From contig NZ_JAJTBB010000031.1 of the NCBI RefSeq assembly GCF_021287135.1, forward strand, positions 62,001-126,000: a stretch of DNA of 64,000 bases, read 5' to 3'. Below, in pieces: positions 16,605 to 23,677 of the stretch. The translations under genes and the position numbers were made by a program. The notes under the pieces are model-generated. The model did no database searches. It saw nothing but the letters and a program-made list of their open reading frames with translations, and had not been told where the DNA came from. How positions within the stretch are numbered: the first letter of the stretch is position 1; every line of letters starts with the position of its first letter. The stretch is from Acidovorax sp. Lineage in GTDB: Bacteria > Pseudomonadota > Gammaproteobacteria > Burkholderiales > Burkholderiaceae_C.

Positions 16605-17444
16605 TCAAGGTCCACTTCGCACAAGGCGAGCACCCACTGGGGAACTCTTGACTCCGGCGGTGGAAGCGCCGGCGTTGAAGATGACGACCCACGCGAGACT
16701 TGGGAAAGACGCATAGGTGTCGCTAGACAAGTACGCACTAAGCAGGGTGTTTGGGAAATACGCCACATCGACCGCAGGGGCGGCAGACAAGCCGTTGTGC
16801 ACGATGGACAACAACTCCCGCCGGGTGGGCAGGCGCCAGGGGTTGGGGTTGCTGGTGCCGCAAAGTGTGGCCGCATTGACATCAGCCGCAAAATTTTCTG
16901 TATCGCAGTGCCCGCTGGTATAGCAAGTCCCCCCGTTGGCTGCCCCAGCATCACCGCCATTGGTGGCGGGGTTGCTGTTGTGCCAGCTGTAGGTGTCGAA
17001 TATGTAGTGCAAACCGGGGGTATCGGTCTTCACTTCCCAGTCCAGGTTGGTGACGTTGTCGTGAATGCACGCAGGAGTGGATGCGGGCACAGCGGGCGAG
17101 CCGGTGAGTGCGATGGCATTGCCACTGGCATCCAGGGGGGTGAAGTCAAATCCCGCCGGACCACCGCCCACTTTGGCGGGGTTGGCCGCGTCACGGCCAA
17201 AGCGGCCGTCTTGGCGGGGGCGTTCGCCGGTGTCGCCAGTGGTGGCGGCATCGCAGGCGACCAGCGTGTCAGCAGCATTGGCGCACTGGGTTTGGCCGGT
17301 GTCGTTGAGCAAGCCGGAGGGGGCCGCATGCACGGCATTGGCGCCGCACAGGCCCGCAAGGGTCAAAACCATCAAGGGGCGCACGATTTGCAGGTGTGCA
17401 AACACAGGGGTTTGCAGGCGTGCAAAGGCAGGCAGGTGGTGCAT
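16605..17444 (-). CDS. Exported DUF1566 domain protein without sorting tail
   Basis: 279 residues. An N-terminal signal-like region with a hydrophobic run (RPLMVLTLAGLCGANAVHA) precedes a DUF1566 domain: IHDNVTNLDWEVKT, NPWRLPTRRELLSIVHNG, YASFPSLAWVVIF and the closing GARLVRSGP, where the protein stops. The upstream neighbour's homologue continues after the same LVRSG with repeats and a CTERM tail, so this one is a shorter paralogue. Six or so Cys suggest disulfides. ATG 17444 has GGAG 12 bases upstream. Same strand as the CTERM gene with a 292-base gap; they may be co-transcribed. Confidence 0.82.
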   Translation of the reverse strand: MHHLPAFARLQTPVFAHLQIVRPLMVLTLAGLCGANAVHAAPSGLLNDTGQTQCANAADTLVACDAATTGDTGERPRQDGRFGRDAANPAKVGGGPAGFDFTPLDASGNAIALTGSPAVPASTPACIHDNVTNLDWEVKTDTPGLHYIFDTYSWHNSNPATNGGDAGAANGGTCYTSGHCDTENFAADVNAATLCGTSNPNPWRLPTRRELLSIVHNGLSAAPAVDVAYFPNTLLSAYLSSDTYASFPSLAWVVIFNAGASTAGVKSSPVGARLVRSGP

Positions 17445-17856
17445 GGACAGGACTCCAATCAGTAAATACCGCCCGACACAAACCACCTGACGCTAAACAA
17501 TGTAGGGCGGCTGGGGTGCGGAAAAACGGGGCGAAAAAGATGGCGCAAGCACGAGCGCTACCCCATGGCAAGACAAGCAAGGCGTGCCATGAATGGATAA
17601 AAAATCAGCTCGATGGGCATGATTTTCCTGATGAACGCCGCCGATTTTTGATGGCGATCGTCATTTATTGTCAAACTATTGCCAAGGTGGTGACGCCGCC
17701 AAATCCGGGTGATTACTGCCACACGCCTGCTATTTGAATCAGGCGCCCGCAGGGCCGCGGGGCAATTCATCTCGGCGGGATAATGCGTCCTCTTCCCTGT
17801 GCTTTTCGACCCACCTCATGGGTCAATTCACGGGATGCTTTTCGACCGGTACCTTG
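17445..17856. other. Divergent intergenic region with an AT-rich island
   Basis: 412 bases between the DUF1566 gene and the SpmA/SpmB gene. Roughly 17590-17710 is much poorer in GC than its surroundings, with runs such as GATAAAAAATCAG and TCATTTATTGTC. I see no gene here; the short open frames have no family features. Expected to hold both divergent promoters. Confidence 0.5.
17646..17674 (-). promoter_or_regulatory. Candidate sigma-70 promoter for the DUF1566 gene
   Basis: On the minus strand a perfect -35 TTGACA (17669-17674) is followed by a 17-base spacer and a weak -10 TCAAAA (17646-17651). It lies in a visibly AT-richer island about 200 bases upstream of the DUF1566 start. The -10 matches at only three positions, so this is tentative. 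Confidence 0.35.
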
Positions 17857-19086
17857 ATGCTCAATACTTTGTGGCTGGGCTTTTTCCTGACGGCGGCCGT
17901 CGCCGCGCTTGTTCAGTGGCTGGTGGGCGGCCATGGCGAGATCTTCGCCGCCATGGTGCAGGCGCTGTTCCAGATGGCGAAGCTGTCGGTGGAGGTGATG
18001 GTGCTGCTGTTTGGCACGCTCACGCTGTGGCTGGGCTTCCTGCGCATTGCCGAGCGGGCCGGCATCGTGGACGCCCTGGCCCGCTGGCTGGCCCCGCTGT
18101 TTCGCCACCTGATGCCGGGCGTGCCCAGCGGCCACCCGGCCCTGGGCCTGATGACGATGAACTTTGCCGCCAACGCCCTGGGCCTGGACAACGCGGCCAC
18201 GCCCATTGGCCTGAAGGCCATGCGGGCGCTGCAGGAGCTGAACCCCGAGCCCGGCACCGCCACCAATGCGCAGATTTTGTTCCTGGTGCTCAACGCCTCG
18301 TCGCTCACGCTGCTGCCGGTCACTATCTTCATGTACCGCCTGCAGCAGGGCGCGGCCGACCCCACGCTGGTGTTCCTGCCCATCCTGCTGGCCACCTCGG
18401 CGTCCACGCTCGTGGGGCTGTTGAGCGTGGCGGTGGTGCAGCGCCTGCCGCTGTGGCGGCCGGTGGTGCTGGCCTACCTGCTGCCCGTGGCCCTGCTGCT
18501 GGGGGCCTTCATGGCCCTGCTCTCCTCCCTCAGCGCCGCGGCCCTGGCCTCGCTGTCCTCGCTCCTGGGCAACCTCACGCTGTTTGCGCTGGTCGTGCTG
18601 TTCGTTGCCGTGGGGGCGTGGCGCAAGGTGCCGGTGTACGAGGCCTTCATCGACGGCGCCCGCGAGGGCTTTGACGTGGCCAAGGGCCTGCTGCCCTACC
18701 TGGTGGCCATGCTCAGCGCCGTGGGCGTGTTCCGCGCCTCGGGGGCGCTGGGCTACGTGCTGGACGGCATCCGCTGGTGCGTGGAGGCCGGGGGCATCGA
18801 CGCGCGTTTTGTGGATGCCCTGCCGACCGCGCTGGTCAAGCCGTTTTCAGGCAGTGCAGCGCGCGCCATGCTGATCGAGACCATGCAGTCCCAGGGCGTG
18901 GACAGCTTTGCCGCGCTGGCGGCGGCCACCGTGCAGGGCAGCACGGAAACCACCTTCTACGTGCTGGCGGTGTACTTCGGCGCAGTGGGCATCCAGCGGG
19001 CGCGACACGCCATCGGCTGCGCGCTGCTGGCAGAGCTGGCGGGCGTGGTGGCGGCGATCGTGGCGTGCTACGCGTTCTTCGGTTAG
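17857..19086 (+). CDS. Fused SpmA-SpmB (nucleoside recognition/Gate domain) membrane protein
   Basis: 409 residues from ATG 17857 (an in-frame ATG at 17818 is possible; neither has a clear ribosome-binding site). About ten membrane segments in two Gate domains: residues 1-200 SpmA-like (MTMNFAANALGLDNAATPIG) and residues 240-405 SpmB-like (YEAFIDGAREGFDVAKGLLPYL, then KPFSGSAARAML and GSTETTFYVLAVYFGAVGI). In Bacillus SpmA and SpmB are separate and act in spore core dehydration; fused forms occur in non-sporulating proteobacteria, where the transported species is unknown. Single gene on its strand. Confidence 0.88.
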   Translation: MLNTLWLGFFLTAAVAALVQWLVGGHGEIFAAMVQALFQMAKLSVEVMVLLFGTLTLWLGFLRIAERAGIVDALARWLAPLFRHLMPGVPSGHPALGLMTMNFAANALGLDNAATPIGLKAMRALQELNPEPGTATNAQILFLVLNASSLTLLPVTIFMYRLQQGAADPTLVFLPILLATSASTLVGLLSVAVVQRLPLWRPVVLAYLLPVALLLGAFMALLSSLSAAALASLSSLLGNLTLFALVVLFVAVGAWRKVPVYEAFIDGAREGFDVAKGLLPYLVAMLSAVGVFRASGALGYVLDGIRWCVEAGGIDARFVDALPTALVKPFSGSAARAMLIETMQSQGVDSFAALAAATVQGSTETTFYVLAVYFGAVGIQRARHAIGCALLAELAGVVAAIVACYAFFG

Positions 19087-19090
19087 CGGA

Positions 19091-19150
19091 TAAAAATGCA
19101 GCCAAAACAGGCTCTAGCGCTTGCCAGAAAAGCGCGGCCAGCTATCCTAT
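19091..19150 (+). repeat. Dispersed stem-loop repeat, copy 4
   Basis: GCTCTAGCGCTTGCCAGAAA followed by AGCGCGGCCAGCTATC lies just after the SpmA/SpmB stop, with the A-rich lead seen in other copies. It could also act as a bidirectional end structure between the convergent SpmA/SpmB and kinase genes. Confidence 0.6.
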
Positions 19151-19217
19151 TTGCAGCAAATTTCCGCGCCGCGCTGGGATAGCACCCACGCTGCGCTGGG
19201 ACGCCGCCGGAGCGGCG

Positions 19218-20510
19218 CTACTCCGCCAACTGCTCGTTGGCCGCGATCAGCCGCCCCACCAGCAGCTTGATGAAGGCCTTGTCAAAGCAGGACTGCAGAT
19301 CGTCCGAGGCGCCGCGCAACGCGGGGTTGCGCACCTTGAGCACCAGCACCTCGGAATCGGCCACCGCCGTCGCGGTGCGCACGCGGCGCTCGGGGCGCAG
19401 GTAGGTCATTTCGCCCAGCGTGACGCCGGGGCCCAGGGTGCTCAGCAGGCGCCCCTGGCGGCTGACCGCAACCTGCCCCTCGATGAGGATGCAAAACGAA
19501 TCCCCGGGCCGGTCCTCGCGCATGAGCACCGTGCCTTGCTCCAGCCGGCGCCAGTGGCCCAGGCGCATCAGTTCCCACAGCGCCACGTCGTGGAAGCCTG
19601 CAAAGAACGGCAGCGCCCGCAGGCGGGCGAATCGCTCGGCTTCCGTGTCCTGCGATTTCTGGCGGGGCAGGCCGCGGTGCGCCGACAGCAGCGCCTGGGC
19701 AAAGGCGTCCCAGGTGGCAAACCGATCGGCCGGCTGCTTGGCCAGCGCCCGCAGCAGCACGGCGTCCACCGCTTCGGGCAGCGAGGCGCGCAGCAGGCTG
19801 GGAGGCGTGGGGGCGTCGTGGCTGATCTTGTACAGCGTGGCGAAGTCGGTCTCGCCCTCAAACGGGCGCCGGCCCGTGAGCAGTTCGTACACCACCACGC
19901 CCAGCGAAAACATGTCGCTGTGGTGGGTGAGGTCCTGCTCGCGCACCTGCTCGGGCGACATGTACGAGGGCGACCCCACCAGGCCCGAGAGCTGGGTGGC
20001 ATCGCTGCGCAGCGACAGCGCCGCGCCGAAGTCGGTCAGCTTGAGCTCGCCCGCCTGCGTCAGCATCAGGTTGGCAGGTTTGATGTCCCGGTGCACCAGC
20101 CCTTCGCGGCAGGCGTATTCCAGGGCGTTGCAGCACTTGAACGCAATGTCCAGTACCTGGGACACGGGCAACAGCGTGTCGGGCGTGGCATAGGCCGAGA
20201 GCGGCCGCCCGTCCACGTATTCCAGCACCAGGTAGGGCGGCAGGGCTTCTTCGTCGGCGTCCAGCAGCCGCACGATGTTGGGATGGCGCAGGCGCCCCGA
20301 CAGGGCGGCCTCGTTGCGCAGCAGCTTGCGGTAGCGCTGGGCCTGCTCGGGCTGGCGCAGCAGGTGGGCGTGGGTCTGCTTGATGGCCACCTTGCGCCCC
20401 CGGAAACCGTCCAGCCCCAGGTACACGATGCCGCTGGCGCCCCGCCCCAGCTCGCGCTCGATGCGGTACTTGCCGATGCTGGCGGGCGGTGCAGAGGTGG
20501 CGGTGGCCAT
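19218..20510 (-). CDS. Ser/Thr protein kinase with C-terminal cyclic-nucleotide-binding-like domain
   Basis: 430 residues, soluble. Hanks-type kinase domain at residues 14-275: glycine loop GRGASG (22-27), catalytic Lys44, HRDIKPANL (140-148), DFG (160-162) and SPEQ at the activation-segment end; all catalytic residues are present. Residues of about 295-425 form a CRP-type cNMP fold with GDSFCILIEGQV and the phosphate-cassette-like LGEMTYLRPERRVRTATA. The architecture implies a kinase gated by a nucleotide or similar ligand. Typical bacterial partners of such kinases are PP2C phosphatases; one is encoded at 35386-36192 but not adjacent. It starts 31 bases downstream of the PLP-enzyme stop on the same strand. 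Confidence 0.93.
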   Translation of the reverse strand: MATATSAPPASIGKYRIERELGRGASGIVYLGLDGFRGRKVAIKQTHAHLLRQPEQAQRYRKLLRNEAALSGRLRHPNIVRLLDADEEALPPYLVLEYVDGRPLSAYATPDTLLPVSQVLDIAFKCCNALEYACREGLVHRDIKPANLMLTQAGELKLTDFGAALSLRSDATQLSGLVGSPSYMSPEQVREQDLTHHSDMFSLGVVVYELLTGRRPFEGETDFATLYKISHDAPTPPSLLRASLPEAVDAVLLRALAKQPADRFATWDAFAQALLSAHRGLPRQKSQDTEAERFARLRALPFFAGFHDVALWELMRLGHWRRLEQGTVLMREDRPGDSFCILIEGQVAVSRQGRLLSTLGPGVTLGEMTYLRPERRVRTATAVADSEVLVLKVRNPALRGASDDLQSCFDKAFIKLLVGRLIAANEQLAE

Positions 20511-20541
20511 GGCCGGGCTGCTGCGGTGGTGTCGCGGGCGC

Positions 20542-21789
20542 TCAGGCGCCCTGCAGGGCCTGCGCGAAGTCGGCGAGCAGGTCCTCGGGCTCTTCCAGCC
20601 CGACCGACAGGCGGATCATCCCGTCGGCGATGCCCATGGCGGCACGCACTTGCGGGCCGGCTTCCCAGAAGATGGTGTGCGCCACGGGGATGATGAGGGT
20701 GCGGGTGTCCGCCAGCCCTGTCGCCTTGATGGGCAGTTGCAGCCGGTTGCACACGGCCAGGCATTGGCCCGGGTCGCGCAGCTCAAACGACAGCAGCCAG
20801 GAGCCCGCCTTCAGGTGCTTTTGCGCGAAGGCATGCTGCGGGTGCGATGGCAGCATGGGGTAGAGCACGCGCGAGACGGCCGGGTGCTGCTCCAGCCATT
20901 GCGCCAGCGCCAGCGCGGTGGCGCTGGTGCGGTCCATGCGCAGCGCCAGCGTCTCGGCGCCCAGCGCCAGCTGGTGCGCCGCCTGGGACGACAAGGTGGC
21001 CCCCATGTCGCGCAACCCCTTCTTGCGCAGCTGCTGCAGGCCCCAGCCCTTGGGGTCGCCCTTGCGGTAGGCGGCGAAAATGTTCGGGTAGCGGCTCCAG
21101 TCGTAGCGCCCGGTGTCGGTGACCGCGCCGCCCAGCGCTGCGCCCTGCCCGCCGATGCTTTTGGTCAGCGAGTTGAGCACCAGGCCGGCGCCCACGCTTT
21201 CGGCACGGAACAGGTACGGCGACGCCACGGTGTTGTCCACCACGTAGAGCAGGCCGTGCTCCTGGCACACCGCCCCGATGCCCTGCAGGTCCGGGATCTG
21301 CGTGCCGGGATTGGCGATGGTCTCCACAAACACCATGCGCGTGTGGGGGCGCAGTGCGGCGGCCACGTTGGCGGCGTCGGTCACGTCCACCAGGGTCACT
21401 TCAATGCCCAGGTCGGCCAGCGTGCCAAACACGCTGTTGGTGTTGCCGAACACGAACTGGCTGGCCACCAGGTGGTCGCCGGCCTTCAGCAGCGTGAGGA
21501 AGATGGCGCAGATGCCCGCCATGCCGGTGGCAAAGACGATGGTGCCCCGGCCGTTTTCCATCTGCGTGACCATGGACTCGAGCGCCGCCGTGGTCGGCGT
21601 GCCCTGCCGCGCATAGTTGAAGCCGCCCTTGGCGGTGCCCTGGAAGACGGCGATCAGGTCCTCGACCTTGTCGTAGCCGTACTGCACCGAGGTGTGGATG
21701 GGCTGGTGGATGGCCCCCTGCTCGGCGCCGCCCCGGCGGTCGGCGTGAACGATCTGGGTGGTGAAGCGGGGGTTCTGCGGTGTCGTCAT
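20542..21789 (-). CDS. Cystathionine gamma-synthase family PLP enzyme
   Basis: 415 residues; Cys/Met-metabolism PLP fold. N-terminal GGFNYARQGTPTTAALES is the Y-x-R phosphate-grip and substrate region. The PLP-binding Asp is in VVDNTVASPYLF and the Schiff-base Lys in LNSLTKSIGGQG, where most relatives have S-A-T-K. The C-terminus has IPVAHTIFW and IRLSVGLEEPEDLLADF. It could act as a cystathionine gamma-synthase, O-acylhomoserine sulfhydrylase or gamma-lyase; sequence alone does not separate these. ATG 21789 is chosen because MTTPQNPRFTT is the family-like beginning. Upstream of the kinase on the same strand. Confidence 0.9.
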   Translation of the reverse strand: MTTPQNPRFTTQIVHADRRGGAEQGAIHQPIHTSVQYGYDKVEDLIAVFQGTAKGGFNYARQGTPTTAALESMVTQMENGRGTIVFATGMAGICAIFLTLLKAGDHLVASQFVFGNTNSVFGTLADLGIEVTLVDVTDAANVAAALRPHTRMVFVETIANPGTQIPDLQGIGAVCQEHGLLYVVDNTVASPYLFRAESVGAGLVLNSLTKSIGGQGAALGGAVTDTGRYDWSRYPNIFAAYRKGDPKGWGLQQLRKKGLRDMGATLSSQAAHQLALGAETLALRMDRTSATALALAQWLEQHPAVSRVLYPMLPSHPQHAFAQKHLKAGSWLLSFELRDPGQCLAVCNRLQLPIKATGLADTRTLIIPVAHTIFWEAGPQVRAAMGIADGMIRLSVGLEEPEDLLADFAQALQGA

Positions 21790-21924
21790 AAAAATCTGCG
21801 GCTGTTTTTCGGCGGGTCGGCGTGCAAAGCGTGGCAATCAGCACTGACGCGCCCCGATGCCACCGCCGCGCGTCAGAGAAAGGCGTGCAGCCCCTCATGC
21901 GGATTCACGTTCGATCCATTAAAA

Positions 21925-21984
21925 CCGTTCGGGCTGAGCTTGTCGAAGCCTTGCGCAGCGCTTCGACAAGCTCAGCGTGAACGG
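21925..21984. repeat. Intergenic palindromic repeat (CCGTTCGGGCTGAGC type)
   Basis: CCGTTCGGGCTGAGCTTGTC and its near-perfect inverted copy ending GACAAGCTCAGCGTGAACGG surround a GAAGCC...GCTTC core. This 60-base palindrome belongs to a sequence type I remember as common between genes in Xanthomonas, Pseudomonas and Comamonadaceae. It lies upstream of the PLP enzyme and downstream of exonuclease I. A long cruciform; may act as a REP or terminator. Confidence 0.75.
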
Positions 21985-22023
21985 ATATCAATCTTTTTTG
22001 AATGCTGACTGGTGTTAGGGGGG

Positions 22024-23469
22024 CTACCGTTCCGGTGCAATGTGTTCGGCGTAATCGTACAAGGCGCCCAGAATGTCCTGCGTGCGCTCGTCGTCGGCGG
22101 TCTCCGAGAGTTCATCGATTTCGGTGAACAGCTGCTCCACGGTCCGCGCCCCGCCCTGCCCGTCGAAAAGGCAGGCGGCGCGGTGTGCTTCCCAGCGCTC
22201 CCGCTCCTCGAGCGAGAGCGTGGCCGGGAAGTTGCGTGCCCGGTAGCGCCACAGCAGCTCGTCCAGCCGCGGGTCGTCAAACGCCGCGCGCGCCTTGGCC
22301 AGCGGCTCGCCGCCCAGGCCACGCAGGTCGTTCAGCCGGCGGCGGTCGTTGTTGCCCACGAAGCCGCCGTACAAGTCCTGGTCCACGTCAGGTGCCGGCT
22401 CGGCAGGCCGGGCAAACACGGTGGGCCAGATGCCGCTCATGTCCGGCAGCGAGCGGGCTACTTCGGCATGTTGCGCCGCCTGCGCCAGGTCGATGCCCCA
22501 GCGCTGCGCCAGGGCGGGCGTGAGCGTGTTCACGTTGCCCACCACCATGGGCGACTTGTTGAGGTGGATGGTCTTGATGGGCAGGCGCGTGGTGCCCTCG
22601 GGCAGCGCATCGGCCCGGGTGAACATGCGCAGGCGGATCTCGTCCACGCCCATCGTCGCCAGCGGCGCGGGGTCCTGGGCCAGGTCCCACGCGATGAGTT
22701 CGTTCTTGTTGGTGGGGTGGCTGGCCAGCGGCCACATCACGGCCAGGCAGCCGCGCTCGGCCGGGAACATGCCCGAAACGTGCAGGAAGGCGCGCGCACT
22801 GGCGGCCGTGGCCGGCAGGCGCAGCTCGGCGGCCACACGGTCCTTCTTGTGCAGCGACAGCGCAAAGTCGAACAGCTTGGGGTGGAGCTGGCGGATCAGC
22901 CGGGCCAGCGCGATGGTGGCGCGCACGTCGGACAGCGCATCGTGCGCGGCCTCGTGCAGCAGGCCGTTGACCTTGGACAGGTGCTCCAGCTTGAAGCTGG
23001 GTGCGCCGTCTTCCTTCCGGGGCCACTGGATGCCGTCGGGCCGCAGCGCGTACGTCATGCGCACCACATCCAGCAGGTCCCAGCGGCCGCACTGGTTCTG
23101 CCACTCGCGCGCATACGGGTCAATGAGGTTGCGCCAGAACAGGAAGCGCGTGACCTCGTCATCAAAGCGGATGGTGTTGTAGCCCACGCCGATGGTGCCG
23201 GGCTGGGCAAACTCCGCCTCGATGCGCGCCGCGAACTGGTGCTCGGGCACGCCCTGCTCCAGGCACAGCTGGGGCGTGATGCCGGTGATGAGGCAGGACT
23301 GCGGGTCGGGCAGATAGTCGTTGGCCGGCTGGCAATAGAGCATCAGCGGCTCGCCGATCTCGTTGAGCTCGGCATCCGTGCGGATGGCAGCGAACTGCGC
23401 GGGCCGGTCGCGGCGCGGGTTGGCGCCAAAAGTCTCGTAGTCGTGCCAGAGGAAGGTGTGGGCGGGCAT
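22024..23469 (-). CDS. sbcB: Exodeoxyribonuclease I
   Basis: 481 residues, the normal length. It degrades single-stranded DNA 3' to 5' in recombination and mismatch repair. The DEDD exonuclease motifs are visible: HDYETFG at residues 6-12 (Asp and Glu), GYNTIRFDDEVTRF, and HDALSDVRATIALA (His and Asp). The SH3-like and helical C-terminal domains follow, with LRWRARNFPATLSLEE-like text near the end (here LLWRYRARNFPATLS). The start at 23469 (MPAHTFLWHDYETFG) puts the catalytic motif at the family position. A terminator-like hairpin stands just upstream of it. Confidence 0.95.
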   Translation of the reverse strand: MPAHTFLWHDYETFGANPRRDRPAQFAAIRTDAELNEIGEPLMLYCQPANDYLPDPQSCLITGITPQLCLEQGVPEHQFAARIEAEFAQPGTIGVGYNTIRFDDEVTRFLFWRNLIDPYAREWQNQCGRWDLLDVVRMTYALRPDGIQWPRKEDGAPSFKLEHLSKVNGLLHEAAHDALSDVRATIALARLIRQLHPKLFDFALSLHKKDRVAAELRLPATAASARAFLHVSGMFPAERGCLAVMWPLASHPTNKNELIAWDLAQDPAPLATMGVDEIRLRMFTRADALPEGTTRLPIKTIHLNKSPMVVGNVNTLTPALAQRWGIDLAQAAQHAEVARSLPDMSGIWPTVFARPAEPAPDVDQDLYGGFVGNNDRRRLNDLRGLGGEPLAKARAAFDDPRLDELLWRYRARNFPATLSLEERERWEAHRAACLFDGQGGARTVEQLFTEIDELSETADDERTQDILGALYDYAEHIAPER

Positions 23470-23473
23470 GGGC

Positions 23474-23506
23474 AAAAGAAGAAAAGCCCAGCCAGGCCGG
23501 CTGGGC
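23474..23506 (-). terminator. Terminator-like hairpin in the sbcB leader
   Basis: GCCCAGCC, a 5-base loop and GGCTGGGC form an 8-base perfect stem at 23486-23506. On the minus strand TTTTCTTCTTTT follows. This is terminator form, yet it is only about 17 bases before the sbcB start codon, and no minus-strand gene lies upstream. It could attenuate sbcB transcription. Confidence 0.5.
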
Positions 23507-23540
23507 AGAACCAAGCGGGCAAATGGTACCCCATTTGAAG

Positions 23541-23592
23541 CACTTTTGGCCTCCAGCGCTTGCATGGCAAGCGCAAGCAGCTATCAAAAAAG
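23541..23592 (+). repeat. Dispersed stem-loop repeat, copy 5
   Basis: TTTTGGCCTCCAGCGCTTGC, ATGGCAAGCGC, then AAGCAGCTATCAAAAAA: the fullest copy of the family, with the CAAAAA end. It lies between the divergent sbcB and MltB genes. Confidence 0.65.
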
Positions 23593-23677
23593 GAGTGGCC
23601 TCGCGCAGGCCGCGCATTGTTCACGCCGTGATACACCTGCGCGCCGGCGCCAGCGCGCTGGCGCGGGACAATCGGGC

